This document shows positions 8,899 through 17,306 of a stretch of DNA of 64,000 bases, in pieces (position 1 is the stretch's first letter; each line of letters starts with the position of its first letter). Source of the stretch: DASPKM01 sp035628135. GTDB taxonomy: Bacteria; Bacteroidota; Bacteroidia; Chitinophagales; Chitinophagaceae. Where the stretch lies: positions 620,001 through 684,000 of the forward strand of contig DASPKM010000006.1 of assembly GCA_035628135.1 (NCBI GenBank), read 5' to 3'. A model generated the notes under the pieces. It made no database searches. It was not told the DNA's origin and saw only the letters and a list, made by a program, of their open reading frames with translations. The translations under genes were made by a program, and so were the position numbers.

Positions 8899-9747
8899 AT
8901 GGCAAAAAACCGTGGCAGTTTTCTAAGCAATGTGTGGCATGGGGCGGGATACAGGGCGCGGAAGCTGCTTTCGTCTAACGGCAGCAAGATCGGGCTAAGC
9001 CGGTACAAGGCCTGGAAGCTCAAACACCTTCCCTACAATAGCCCGCATACTTACGATCTCAAGGGAACCACCATCCATTTTAACAACGGCCCGGAACTGT
9101 TACACAGCCTTAAAGAAATTTTTATCGATGAAGTATACAGGATACCATTTAAAACCAGTACGCCTTACATCATCGATTGCGGGGCCAATATCGGCCTTGC
9201 CATATTATATATTACCAGGCAATACCCACAGGCACGCATAGTGGCTTTTGAACCCGACAGCGCCAATTTCTTTTTTTTACAGAAGAATATCCAGAGTAAT
9301 CAGCTTACCAACGTAGAACTGCGCAAAGAGGCAGTGTGGAATGCAGATACTACATTGCAGTTTGCAAGCGAAGGCACCTTGGGCAGCCGCATTAACCAGG
9401 ACGGCGGCGGAACGGATACGATAGCCGTAAAGGCCACGCGTTTGAAAAACCTGCTTACGCGCCCCATAGATTTTTTGAAGATGGACATCGAAGGCGCGGA
9501 ATATGAAGTGCTGAAAGACTGCGCGGACAGCCTGCACCTGGTCGATTTTTTATTTATAGAATTTCACGGATATTTCAACAGGATGCACGAGCTCACCGAA
9601 ATTTTGCAGATAGTGCAATCGAACCAGTTTGCCTATTACATCCGCGAAGCCGCAGCCGTGTACCCCACTCCGTTTTACCGGAGCAATGCGCCGAAATACC
9701 AATACGATATTCAATTGAACATTTTCTGTTTTAAAAATCACTCATAG
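8899..9747 (+). CDS. FkbM-family methyltransferase
   Basis: The 282-residue protein has the class I SAM-binding site in IIDCGANIGLAILYITRQYP, the following acidic residue in VAFEPDSANF, and the FkbM signature FLKMDIEGAEYEVLKDC (about residues 193-210). The N-terminal 60 residues are basic and without a signal peptide. FkbM enzymes O-methylate sugars and other hydroxyls. Here the divergent glycosyltransferase operon suggests methylation of a surface saccharide. It shares a 56-base divergent intergenic region with that operon, which contains TAATATTG at 8874-8881, one mismatch from the Bacteroidota -7 box. The next methyltransferase starts 4 bases after its stop. Confidence 0.88.
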   Translation: MAKNRGSFLSNVWHGAGYRARKLLSSNGSKIGLSRYKAWKLKHLPYNSPHTYDLKGTTIHFNNGPELLHSLKEIFIDEVYRIPFKTSTPYIIDCGANIGLAILYITRQYPQARIVAFEPDSANFFFLQKNIQSNQLTNVELRKEAVWNADTTLQFASEGTLGSRINQDGGGTDTIAVKATRLKNLLTRPIDFLKMDIEGAEYEVLKDCADSLHLVDFLFIEFHGYFNRMHELTEILQIVQSNQFAYYIREAAAVYPTPFYRSNAPKYQYDIQLNIFCFKNHS

Positions 9748-9751
9748 CAGT

Positions 9752-10495
9752 ATGAATGATCTTGAAAAGATTTTCAGGGAGCACCAGGGCAATCTCATTC
9801 ATAAATGGGACCACTATTTCGAGATATACGACCGGCATTTCCGCCGGTTCAGGAACGAGCCATTGGTATTGCTGGAAATTGGTGTTTCAAAGGGAGGCTC
9901 ATTGGAAATGTGGCGCAAGTATTTTGGCGGGCAATGCACCATCATCGGCATCGATATCAATCCCGCCTGCAAACAATTTGAAGATGAGAAAACAAAGATC
10001 TTTATCGGCTCGCAGGACGACCGGAACTTTTTGCGCTCGCTCAAACAATCGGTGCCGCGGCCACAGATATTGATAGACGATGGCGGCCACATGATGCACC
10101 ATTTGCGCATAACCTTCGAAGAATTGTACGATTGGGTAGATGACGATGGCGTGTACCTGGCCGAAGACCTGCATACCTGCTACTGGCCCGTGTACGAGGG
10201 CGGCTATAAAAGAAAAAATTCCTTCATGGAATATTGCAAGGGGCTAACCGACCAGTTGAATGCCTGGCATTCGCAGCAACCGGGATTGACCGTGAACGAG
10301 TTTACCCGCTCCACGCACTCCATCCATTTTTATGACAGTATTGTCGCAATAGAAAAAAGGAAGATGAAAGCCCCGGGACATTCCTTCTCCGGCAAAAAAG
10401 ATGCAGCCGATGTAGTGCATGAAGACCCTCGCATCCCCGGCCGGTGGAGGCGATGGAAGAATGAGATTTATAAACGCACGGGAATTCAATTATAG
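9752..10495 (+). CDS. Class I SAM methyltransferase, sugar O-methyltransferase type
   Basis: The 247-residue product carries LLEIGVSKGGSLEMW (SAM site), IIGIDINP and an ILIDDGGHMMHH segment. The Asp-Asp-Gly-Gly-His pattern is shared with metal-dependent macrolide and sugar O-methyltransferases of the MycE type and with cephalosporin hydroxylase-like proteins. It is followed by LAEDLHTCYW. The start is the ATG at 9752, 4 bases after the FkbM gene, so the pair is an operon. The likely role is methylating a glycan or secondary metabolite. The substrate is inferred only from neighbours. Confidence 0.78.
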   Translation: MNDLEKIFREHQGNLIHKWDHYFEIYDRHFRRFRNEPLVLLEIGVSKGGSLEMWRKYFGGQCTIIGIDINPACKQFEDEKTKIFIGSQDDRNFLRSLKQSVPRPQILIDDGGHMMHHLRITFEELYDWVDDDGVYLAEDLHTCYWPVYEGGYKRKNSFMEYCKGLTDQLNAWHSQQPGLTVNEFTRSTHSIHFYDSIVAIEKRKMKAPGHSFSGKKDAADVVHEDPRIPGRWRRWKNEIYKRTGIQL

Positions 10496-10520
10496 CACGC
10501 AGCATCTATGCCGTCACCGC

Positions 10521-11261
10521 TCATTGGCTGATCGCTTCCAAAAACATCTCCATTCCTTCGCGCTTTGCCTCATCGAACTTGTATTGTATGTACTTTGTAT
10601 AATATTCCTCGAGGTTGAAGGATGGATGGCTTACTTCGGCCAGTATATTATTGATGTTCTGCACGCCAAAGGCATTGGCTTCATCAAACGCTTCTATAAA
10701 CTCCGGGTCCAGCTCCTTATTGCTGATCCAGGCCGCGAATACAAAAGGTTTTCCGGTATGTACTTTCCAGGCTTCGCCCAGGTCGTAAATGAATGGGGAG
10801 ATGCTGCGTTGGGCCAACGCGCGGTCGCCAATGACCAAACCCGCAGTAGTACCTTCAATATCGGATTGATAGTCTGATTGGGTATAGACAAGCTGAGGCT
10901 CTATGTGCCAGTGCCGCCGCAATAACAATTTCGCCAGCTCTACCGAGGTCTTGCTCTGGTAATCGAGCAGCACGGTCTTTATTTCCGCAATAGGCACTTC
11001 GCTGAACAGGCAAACCGAAGCCACTTGCCCATCGCAGCCGATGCAATAATTGCTGATGACCTTTGCCGTAGGCAGTTTTGGAATAACCGCTACCGGTACC
11101 AGCCCCACATCGATGGTATCGTCCAGCAGTTTTGCCGCGATGCCCGTGGGATAGTCCTGCACCAGAACAATATCATTGATCACCGGCGAATGCTGCAGCC
11201 CGTACAGCAATGGTTTGGTGTTGAGATAGTTTACAATGCCGACCCTGATCTTCTTATCCAA
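10521..11261 (-). CDS. mqnA: Chorismate dehydratase MqnA (futalosine menaquinone pathway)
   Basis: The N-terminus KIRVGIVNYLNTKPLLYGL is diagnostic of MqnA, which dehydrates chorismate to 3-enolpyruvyl-benzoate in the first committed step of menaquinone synthesis by the futalosine route. The periplasmic-binding-protein-like fold is seen in VGLVPVAVIP and AGLVIGDRAL. I place the start at the TTG at 11261 (246 residues), which gives the usual short leader. A longer frame begins at a TTG at 11312, but that codon lies inside a minus-strand -7 promoter box. The gene is convergent with the methyltransferase gene and divergent from purB. Confidence 0.88.
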   Translation of the reverse strand: MDKKIRVGIVNYLNTKPLLYGLQHSPVINDIVLVQDYPTGIAAKLLDDTIDVGLVPVAVIPKLPTAKVISNYCIGCDGQVASVCLFSEVPIAEIKTVLLDYQSKTSVELAKLLLRRHWHIEPQLVYTQSDYQSDIEGTTAGLVIGDRALAQRSISPFIYDLGEAWKVHTGKPFVFAAWISNKELDPEFIEAFDEANAFGVQNINNILAEVSHPSFNLEEYYTKYIQYKFDEAKREGMEMFLEAISQ

Positions 11262-11296
11262 ATTATTGACTTTTAATGGTTGCCAAAAAATTGCAG

Positions 11297-11304
11297 TACG
11301 TTTG
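11297..11304 (+). promoter_or_regulatory. -7 promoter box for purB
   Basis: TACGTTTG matches the Bacteroidota housekeeping -7 consensus TAnnTTTG and lies 47 bases before the purB ATG. No clear TTG-type -33 element is visible at the usual spacing. It sits only 5 bases from an oppositely oriented -7 box for mqnA. Confidence 0.5.
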
Positions 11305-11309
11305 TGGCG

Positions 11310-11317
11310 CAAAATTA
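11310..11317 (-). promoter_or_regulatory. -7 promoter box for mqnA
   Basis: Read on the minus strand, the site is TAATTTTG, an exact match to TAnnTTTG. It covers the TTG that would otherwise be the most upstream mqnA start, which supports the downstream start at 11261. Confidence 0.45.
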
Positions 11318-11351
11318 ATCCCGGGACGGATACGCTTAATTTTTAATTAGG

Positions 11352-12698
11352 ATGGACTTAACTGCTCTTACGGCCATATCTCCTGTTGACGGACGTTACC
11401 GCAACCAGGTGCAGCACCTGGACGAATATTTCTCCGAATTCGCCCTGATAAAATACCGGGTATTGGTAGAGGTGGAATATTTCCTTTTTTTGGGCGATAA
11501 GAAATTCTTCAACCTGCCCCAGGCCGTGAAAAAAAAGCTGCAGCAGGTGGCGGAGAACTTCAGCATGGAAGACGCCATGACCATCAAACAAACGGAGTCC
11601 ATTACCAATCACGATGTAAAAGCGGTTGAATACTTTCTCAAATCAAAGCTCGAAGAGGCCAATGCGGGCAATTTAAAAGAGTGGATACACTTTGGCCTTA
11701 CTTCGCAGGACATCAACAATACCGCCATCCCGCTTTCGTGGAAATATGCCGTGGAATTCGAATACCTGCCTTCCATTCTCAATGTAAATCGGCAGTTGAA
11801 GCTGCTGGCCGTTGAATGGAACGACGTGCCGATGCTGGCGCGTACGCATGGCCAGCCAGCCAGTCCTACTGTTTTGGGCAAAGAGCTGATGGTGTTTGTA
11901 GAGCGGATAGAAAACCAGGTGGAGCAATTTATTCAAATACCTTTTTCCGCCAAGTTCGGGGGCGCTACCGGCAACTTCAACGCTCACTATGTGGCCTACC
12001 CGAAAAAGGATTGGATAAAGCTGGCCAATGAATTCGTGGAGGGGATATTGGGGTTGCAGCGCCAGCAGTTTACCACGCAAATTGAGCATTACGACAGCCT
12101 GGCCGCGCATTTCGACGCCATGCGCCGCATCAATAACATACTGATAGATTTTTGCAGGGACATATGGACATATATCGCCTTCGACTACTTTAAGCAGCGC
12201 ACGAAAAAGGGCGAAGTAGGGTCGTCTACCATGCCGCACAAGGTGAATCCCATCGATTTTGAAAATGCGGAAGGTAATTTCGGTGTTGCCAATGCCCTGC
12301 TGGAGCATTTGTCCAATAAGCTGCCCATCTCGAGGCTGCAGCGGGACCTTACAGATTCCACCGTATTAAGGAATATCGGAGTACCGATGGCGCACATTGC
12401 CATTGCGCTTAAATCGCTGGAGAAAGGATTGGATAAATTATTATTGAACGAAGAAAAGATCGCACAAGACCTCAATAACAACTGGGCCGTGGTTACCGAG
12501 GCCATACAAACCATTTTACGCAGGGAAAATTATCCAGAGCCTTACGAGGCCCTGAAAGAGCTTAGTCGCGGCAAGGAAGGCATCACGGAAAAAGCCATAC
12601 ATCAATTCATCGATGGTTTAAAAATACCCGCCGGCATAAAGAAAGAATTGAAAAAGATAAGGCCGGGAAATTATACGGGTGTGCCGAGGAGTTTATGA
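11352..12698 (+). CDS. purB: Adenylosuccinate lyase
   Basis: The 448-residue enzyme cleaves SAICAR and adenylosuccinate with release of fumarate in purine synthesis. The fumarase/aspartase superfamily signature SSTMPHKVNPIDFENAEGN is near residue 290. The other family elements are present: LTSQDINNTA (about 117), ARTHGQPASPT (about 160) and the conserved opening LTAISPVDGRYRNQV. Length and order match the long bacterial PurB form. It acts in the cytosol as a homotetramer. It is a single-gene unit, divergent from mqnA and convergent with the GNAT gene. Confidence 0.96.
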   Translation: MDLTALTAISPVDGRYRNQVQHLDEYFSEFALIKYRVLVEVEYFLFLGDKKFFNLPQAVKKKLQQVAENFSMEDAMTIKQTESITNHDVKAVEYFLKSKLEEANAGNLKEWIHFGLTSQDINNTAIPLSWKYAVEFEYLPSILNVNRQLKLLAVEWNDVPMLARTHGQPASPTVLGKELMVFVERIENQVEQFIQIPFSAKFGGATGNFNAHYVAYPKKDWIKLANEFVEGILGLQRQQFTTQIEHYDSLAAHFDAMRRINNILIDFCRDIWTYIAFDYFKQRTKKGEVGSSTMPHKVNPIDFENAEGNFGVANALLEHLSNKLPISRLQRDLTDSTVLRNIGVPMAHIAIALKSLEKGLDKLLLNEEKIAQDLNNNWAVVTEAIQTILRRENYPEPYEALKELSRGKEGITEKAIHQFIDGLKIPAGIKKELKKIRPGNYTGVPRSL

Positions 12699-12752
12699 TT
12701 GGAGACCGGGGTTGGCGCCTGAAGAATGTGGGAAGTTGGAGCTTGATTGGAG

Positions 12753-13256
12753 TTACATCTGCCGCCGGTTGCTTCGGAATAGCAAATTCTGTTTTCCCTC
12801 CTCCTCATAATACCCATCGGGTTGAAAGTTATTTTTGAGCAATACCTTTTGGGACGCAATATTTTCAGGATAAGTGACTGCTACTACCGAAGGAAGTTTT
12901 AATTCATTGAATGCATAGATCAACCCCGCTTGTACAATCTCGGCCGCATAACCTTTTCCCCAATGATCTTTCAGCAATGCATAACCGATGTGTACGTCGT
13001 TTGTATGTTCCAATGGTAATAAAGAAAAAGTGCCCGCAAATTGATCAGTTGCCTTTTCAAGCAGCGCCCATCTTCCGAGGCCGGGATGCTGTTCATAAAA
13101 CTCCAGGTTTTCCAACAAGAACAGCCGTGAGCCTTCCCGAGTTTTTACCGGGCGGATGTAGTGCATGATCTCCTCATCGCCGTTAAGAATGAAAAAGGCT
13201 TCCTCGTCGTTTAAAGTATACTGGCGAACGTAGAGGCGTTGTGATTGGAAGATCAT
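12753..13256 (-). CDS. GNAT-family N-acetyltransferase (RimJ/RimL type)
   Basis: The 167-residue protein has the typical opening SQRLYVRQYTLNDEEAFFIL, the acetyl-CoA-binding loop in IGYALLKDHWGKGYAAE (R/Q-x-x-G-x-G/A variant, here HWGKGYA) and a late NIASQKVLLKNNF motif, in which Asn and the following Ser/Lys mark the GNAT C-terminal strand. These proteins acetylate protein N-termini or small amines; the substrate is unknown. Its start is 1 base from the end of the prfC gene on the same strand, so it is probably cotranscribed behind prfC. Confidence 0.85.
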   Translation of the reverse strand: MIFQSQRLYVRQYTLNDEEAFFILNGDEEIMHYIRPVKTREGSRLFLLENLEFYEQHPGLGRWALLEKATDQFAGTFSLLPLEHTNDVHIGYALLKDHWGKGYAAEIVQAGLIYAFNELKLPSVVAVTYPENIASQKVLLKNNFQPDGYYEEEGKQNLLFRSNRRQM

Positions 13257-13257
13257 C

Positions 13258-14850
13258 TCACACCGCCTCCTTATGTATCTCCGAAGTAAAATGGAACTCG
13301 ATGGCAGGATTGTTGGTCCGTTCGGTATTCAGGAACCATTCGCTTTGGGCAAGGTACACCGGGTGCCCGTCCTTGTCGACAGCAACGTTGTTCTTGAACC
13401 GCATGAACTCTTCCAGCTTGGCAGGATCGTCGCTGGCGATCCAGCAAGCTTTATAATAGGGTTGCGCACGGAACTCGCACGAAGCGCCGTATTCGTGCAA
13501 CAGCCGGTATTGTATCACTTCAAACTGGAGCTCGCCTACGCAGCCGATGATCTTTTTAGTGCCCCCGAATTGCGTGAACAACTGGGCCACTCCTTCATCG
13601 GTCAACTGCAACAAACCCTTTTCCAGTTGCTTGGTCTTCATGGGGTCCTTGTTAACCACTTCCTTGAATATTTCAGGAGAAAACGAGGGAATGCCCGTAA
13701 AATAAAAATCCTCGCCTTCTGTAAGCGTGTCGCCGATCTTAAAATTACCGGTGTCGAACAGTCCCACCACATCGCCCGGGTATGCTTCCTGTATCACGTC
13801 TTTTTCGCGGGCAAGAAAGCTGTAGGGATTGCTGAACCTAACGTCTTTGCCTAACCGAACATGGTGATAATATTTGTTCCGCTCGAACCTGCCTGAGCAA
13901 ACGCGCAAAAACGCGATGCGGTCGCGGTGCTTGGGATCGAGGTTGGCATGTATCTTAAACACAAAACCACTGAACTTGCTCTCATTGGGCTCCACCACCC
14001 TGCTGGTAACCTTGCGCTCCCGCGGTATGGGTGCAATGCGGATGAAGGTGTCCAGCATTTCTTTTACGCCAAAATTGTTGATGGCGCTGCCGAAGAACAC
14101 CGGCGCGATCTTTCCCGCCAGGTAATCGTTGGCGTTCAATTGACCATACACGCCATCTATCAGTTCCACGTCTTCGCGCAGCATGGCCGCGTCTTTTTCA
14201 CCCAGCTTTTCATCGAGCAGGGAATCCGAGAGGTCGTTTATTTTCACTGCGGTGTCGTCCGTGGCCTTGGTATGCGCGGTAAAAAGCAGCAGGCTTTTTT
14301 CATCGAGATTATATACACCTTTAAAATCCTTGCCGCTGTTAATAGGCCAGGTCATGGGGTGCAGGTGTATGTTCAGCTCTTTTTCGATCTCTTCCAGCAG
14401 GTCGAAGCGGTTTTTACCATCACGGTCGAGCTTATTGATAAAAACGATCACGGGTGTGTCCCGCATGCGGCAAACCTCCATCAGGCGGCGGGTTTGGGCC
14501 TCTACCCCGTTTACGCTGTCTACCACCAGGATAACGCTGTCTACCGCGGTGAGGGTGCGATAAGTATCTTCTGCAAAATCCTTGTGGCCGGGCGTGTCCA
14601 GCAGGTTAATCAGGTAACCCTTGTACTCGAAGGTCATGACCGAAGTAGCCACGGAAATACCGCGCTGCCGCTCGATCTCCATGAAATCGCTGGTAGCGTG
14701 TTTCTTGATCTTATTGCTCTTTACTGCACCCGCGGTTTGAATGGCTCCGCCGAACAGCAGGAACTTTTCGGTAAGGGTGGTTTTACCGGCGTCCGGGTGC
14801 GATATGATCGCAAATGTTTTTCGCTTTTCTATTTCTTGTTCGTAGCTCAT
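13258..14850 (-). CDS. prfC: Peptide chain release factor 3
   Basis: The 530-residue GTPase recycles RF1/RF2 from the ribosome. The G motifs are clear: SHPDAGKTTLTE (P-loop, about 18-29), the switch II motif DTPGHKDFAEDTYR (about 82-95), NKLDRDG (about 137), and the RF3-specific RQRGISVATSVMTF in switch I. Domains II and III follow with RVCSGRFERNKYY and FGGTKKIIGCVGELQFEV, both characteristic of RF3 rather than EF-G. Length is normal. The promoter has a -7 box 23 bases upstream of the ATG. Confidence 0.97.
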   Translation of the reverse strand: MSYEQEIEKRKTFAIISHPDAGKTTLTEKFLLFGGAIQTAGAVKSNKIKKHATSDFMEIERQRGISVATSVMTFEYKGYLINLLDTPGHKDFAEDTYRTLTAVDSVILVVDSVNGVEAQTRRLMEVCRMRDTPVIVFINKLDRDGKNRFDLLEEIEKELNIHLHPMTWPINSGKDFKGVYNLDEKSLLLFTAHTKATDDTAVKINDLSDSLLDEKLGEKDAAMLREDVELIDGVYGQLNANDYLAGKIAPVFFGSAINNFGVKEMLDTFIRIAPIPRERKVTSRVVEPNESKFSGFVFKIHANLDPKHRDRIAFLRVCSGRFERNKYYHHVRLGKDVRFSNPYSFLAREKDVIQEAYPGDVVGLFDTGNFKIGDTLTEGEDFYFTGIPSFSPEIFKEVVNKDPMKTKQLEKGLLQLTDEGVAQLFTQFGGTKKIIGCVGELQFEVIQYRLLHEYGASCEFRAQPYYKACWIASDDPAKLEEFMRFKNNVAVDKDGHPVYLAQSEWFLNTERTNNPAIEFHFTSEIHKEAV

Positions 14851-14873
14851 CCTGATAATTGTATCGAAGCGCG

Positions 14874-14881
14874 CAAAGTTA
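14874..14881 (-). promoter_or_regulatory. -7 promoter box for prfC
   Basis: On the minus strand this reads TAACTTTG, an exact TAnnTTTG match, 23 bases upstream of the prfC start. No good -33 element is visible. Confidence 0.5.
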
Positions 14882-14942
14882 CGCTATACGGCCCACTCTT
14901 TGAGGGGTTTTAACTGGGTTGAGTTTCGTATTTTGAGAACAC

Positions 14943-15947
14943 ATGAACCCATTGCTAAGCAATATCATACTGTCTACGGCAAAAAAATCAGCTAAGGGTA
15001 AGCCACGGCGCAATTCGACTTACCGGCGGGACGCGCGGCAGCGTTACAAAACCCGGCGTGCGCGCTTCAATCTGTTGAGGGACATTTTTCTGCTGGCAGC
15101 CGGTATTTTATGCGCAGGGTTCGGGTTGAAGGGGTTCCTGATACCCAACCACTTTATCGACGGCGGCGCCACGGGCATTTCGTTGATGCTGGAACAACTG
15201 ACCCCAGCATCGCTTTCAATTTTGCTGATATTGGTAAACCTGCCGTTTATGTTCCTCGGCTATTACCAGATCGGAAAAGAGTTTGCCCTGAAGACAATTT
15301 TCGCCATTATCGGGCTGGCGGTTTGCGTTGCAGTAATAGAGTATCCCGTGATCACCAAGGAAAAGTTGCTGATATCGGTATTTGGCGGCTTTTTCCTGGG
15401 CGCAGGCATTGGCCTGGCAGTACGTGGGGGCGGGGTATTGGACGGCACCGAAGTGCTGGCGATTTACCTTAGCAAAAAGACCAACCTCAGCATTGGCGAC
15501 ATCATCCTGATCTTTAACATCATTATTTTTTCGGTGGCAGCGTATTTACTGGATATCGACATAGCATTGTACGCGATCGTAACGTATTTCGTGGCATCCA
15601 AAACCGTGGATTTCATTATCGAGGGCATTGAAGAATATACCGGGGTTACCATTATTTCGCGGCGGAACGAAGAGATCAGCCAATGGATCACCGGCACGCT
15701 GGGCGCGGGCATAACCGTGTACAAGGGCGTGAGCGGCTATGGCAAGAGCGGGCACGTGGCCAACGATACCAATATCCTCTACACCGTTATTACGCGGCTG
15801 GAGGTATCGAGGTTAAAAGCCGAGATCAAGTCCATCGATCCCAGGGCCTTCATCATTATGAATACGGTAATTGACGCCAAGGGCGGCATGATCAGGAAGC
15901 GGGCCATCAAGAAGCTGCACAAGCCGGACGGGACAGAGAAAAGATAG
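14943..15947 (+). CDS. YitT-family integral membrane protein
   Basis: The 334-residue protein begins with about 40 very basic residues (many Lys/Arg), then five to six membrane helices. The first includes AGILCAGFGLKGFLIPNHFIDGGATG, a stretch typical of YitT proteins. A soluble C-terminal domain follows (about 255-325) with YTGVTIISRRNEEI and RAFIIMN, matching the DUF2179-type ligand domain that follows the membrane part in this family. YitT proteins are widespread inner-membrane proteins without a proven function. The basic N-terminal extension is longer than usual. The ATG follows a near-miss promoter (TATTTTG, one base short). Confidence 0.87.
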   Translation: MNPLLSNIILSTAKKSAKGKPRRNSTYRRDARQRYKTRRARFNLLRDIFLLAAGILCAGFGLKGFLIPNHFIDGGATGISLMLEQLTPASLSILLILVNLPFMFLGYYQIGKEFALKTIFAIIGLAVCVAVIEYPVITKEKLLISVFGGFFLGAGIGLAVRGGGVLDGTEVLAIYLSKKTNLSIGDIILIFNIIIFSVAAYLLDIDIALYAIVTYFVASKTVDFIIEGIEEYTGVTIISRRNEEISQWITGTLGAGITVYKGVSGYGKSGHVANDTNILYTVITRLEVSRLKAEIKSIDPRAFIIMNTVIDAKGGMIRKRAIKKLHKPDGTEKR

Positions 15948-16009
15948 TCCGTTCATCATTTGTAATGTATTCCGATCCATCGCGACCAATTAGCTATCCG
16001 CTAATTCTT

Positions 16010-16017
16010 TAAATTTG
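16010..16017 (+). promoter_or_regulatory. -7 box abutting the MacB-type permease start
   Basis: TAAATTTG is an exact TAnnTTTG match and ends only 3 bases before the ATG at 16021. The transcript would begin at or next to the start codon. The box also covers an in-frame TTG at 16015 that a gene finder could mistake for the start. Confidence 0.5.
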
Positions 16018-16020
16018 TTC

Positions 16021-17271
16021 ATGTTTCGCTATCTAGAGATCATATGGAGCAGCTTGAAAATGGCCCTGCAGGAATTCAGGTCCAACAAGCTCCGCACCTT
16101 TCTTTCGCTGTTGGGCATCACCTTTGGCATTTTCTGCATCATCAGTGTGCTAAGCACCATCGGCAGCATGGAAGTAGCCATTCAGAAAGACATCAAAGCC
16201 CTCGGCAGCAATACGGTTTACATCGATAAATGGGATTATAGCGGCGGAGATGATTATCCGTGGTGGAAATACACCAAGCGTCCCGAGCCCAAGTACGAGG
16301 AAATGGAAATACTGAGGGCCAAGGTGCCTGCGGCATCCAATATTGCGTTTACAACCAATACCCAGGCCAATATCGAGTACGAGGACGATGTGCTGACCAA
16401 TGTGAATTACTACGGCATTACCGAAGATTTCATCAACATTCAGCCGGTAGAAATATTGGCAGGAAGATATTTGATACAATCGGACTACGATTATGCTTCC
16501 AACTCCGTTGTAATGGGTTATACGGTTGCGGAAAAATTGTTTGGCCGGGCCGACAGGGCTTTTGGCAAACAGATAAAAATGCGTAATGGCAAAACAGGCG
16601 TCATTGTAGGCGTTTTGCGCAAGAAGGGAGCGAGCATGCTCGGCGGATGGGATTTCGACAACAGCATGCTGATGCCGAGTGGCTTTATGAAGCAAATGAT
16701 CCGTGAAGAATGGGCAAACCCTGTGATATTGGTGCAGGGGAAGGAAAATGTGTCCATGGAAGCATTGAAAGATGAGCTGACCGGGGCCATGCGGTCGCTG
16801 CGGAAGCTGCGGCCTACGGAAGAAGATGATTTTGCGTTGAACGACGTGGACACCTTCAGTGATATGATGAGTAGTTTGTTCGCGGGGGTAAACCAGGGTG
16901 GATGGTTCATTGCGGGATTGTCGCTGATAGTAGGCATGTTCGGTGTGGCCAACATCATGTTCGTTACCGTGCGTGAACGTACGAGCCAGATCGGTTTAAA
17001 AAAAGCCATCGGCGCCAAGCGTTCGACGATATTGATGGAGTTCCTGCTGGAGTCGGCATTTTTGTGCATCATCGGCGGATTGATAGGATTGATCCTGGTA
17101 TTCATCCTTACACAAATATTTTCCGCGCTTATAGGATTTCCTGTCTTTATTTCCCTTGATATTATTACGCTGGCCGTGGGCATTTGCATTGTGGTAGGTG
17201 TGCTGGCGGGTATTATTCCTGCCACCATTGCGGCGAGAATGGACCCGGTGGTGGCGATACGAAGTAAGTAA
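16021..17271 (+). CDS. MacB/FtsX-type ABC transporter permease
   Basis: The 416-residue protein has the MacB layout: an N-terminal helix (about 20-45, in FLSLLGITFGIFCIISVLSTIGS), a periplasmic MacB_PCD domain (about 50-275) and three C-terminal helices with the FtsX signature FVTVRERTSQIGLKKAIGAKRSTILMEF cut across about residues 320-345. The last helix ends in ARMDPVVAIRSK. I start at ATG 16021, not at the TTG two codons earlier. These permeases work with a separate ATPase to move lipids, peptides or lipoproteins without crossing the membrane themselves. No ATPase gene is adjacent, so its partner must be encoded elsewhere. Confidence 0.88.
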   Translation: MFRYLEIIWSSLKMALQEFRSNKLRTFLSLLGITFGIFCIISVLSTIGSMEVAIQKDIKALGSNTVYIDKWDYSGGDDYPWWKYTKRPEPKYEEMEILRAKVPAASNIAFTTNTQANIEYEDDVLTNVNYYGITEDFINIQPVEILAGRYLIQSDYDYASNSVVMGYTVAEKLFGRADRAFGKQIKMRNGKTGVIVGVLRKKGASMLGGWDFDNSMLMPSGFMKQMIREEWANPVILVQGKENVSMEALKDELTGAMRSLRKLRPTEEDDFALNDVDTFSDMMSSLFAGVNQGGWFIAGLSLIVGMFGVANIMFVTVRERTSQIGLKKAIGAKRSTILMEFLLESAFLCIIGGLIGLILVFILTQIFSALIGFPVFISLDIITLAVGICIVVGVLAGIIPATIAARMDPVVAIRSK

Positions 17272-17275
17272 TTTG

Positions 17276-17306
17276 GTCATTAGTCATTAAGTCGATTGGT
17301 CATTGA
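17276..17306 (+). repeat. Octamer-periodic repeat, copy 1
   Basis: The stretch reads as GTCATTA, GTCATTAA, GTCGATTG and GTCATTGA in succession, one unit of seven and three of eight bases. It fills the gap between the permease stop and tsaD and reaches into the putative tsaD TTG start (17303). The same units recur at 48707-48770 and 53906-54018. Confidence 0.7.

Noticed and set aside
9277..9537. Minus-strand 86-residue frame inside the FkbM gene
   Set aside because: It lies entirely within a clear coding gene on the other strand and has no motif of its own, so it is a shadow frame.
12697..12745. GATTGGAG repeated twice between purB and the GNAT gene
   Set aside because: Only two short copies are present, without phase or pairing, so it is too weak to call an intergenic repeat element.
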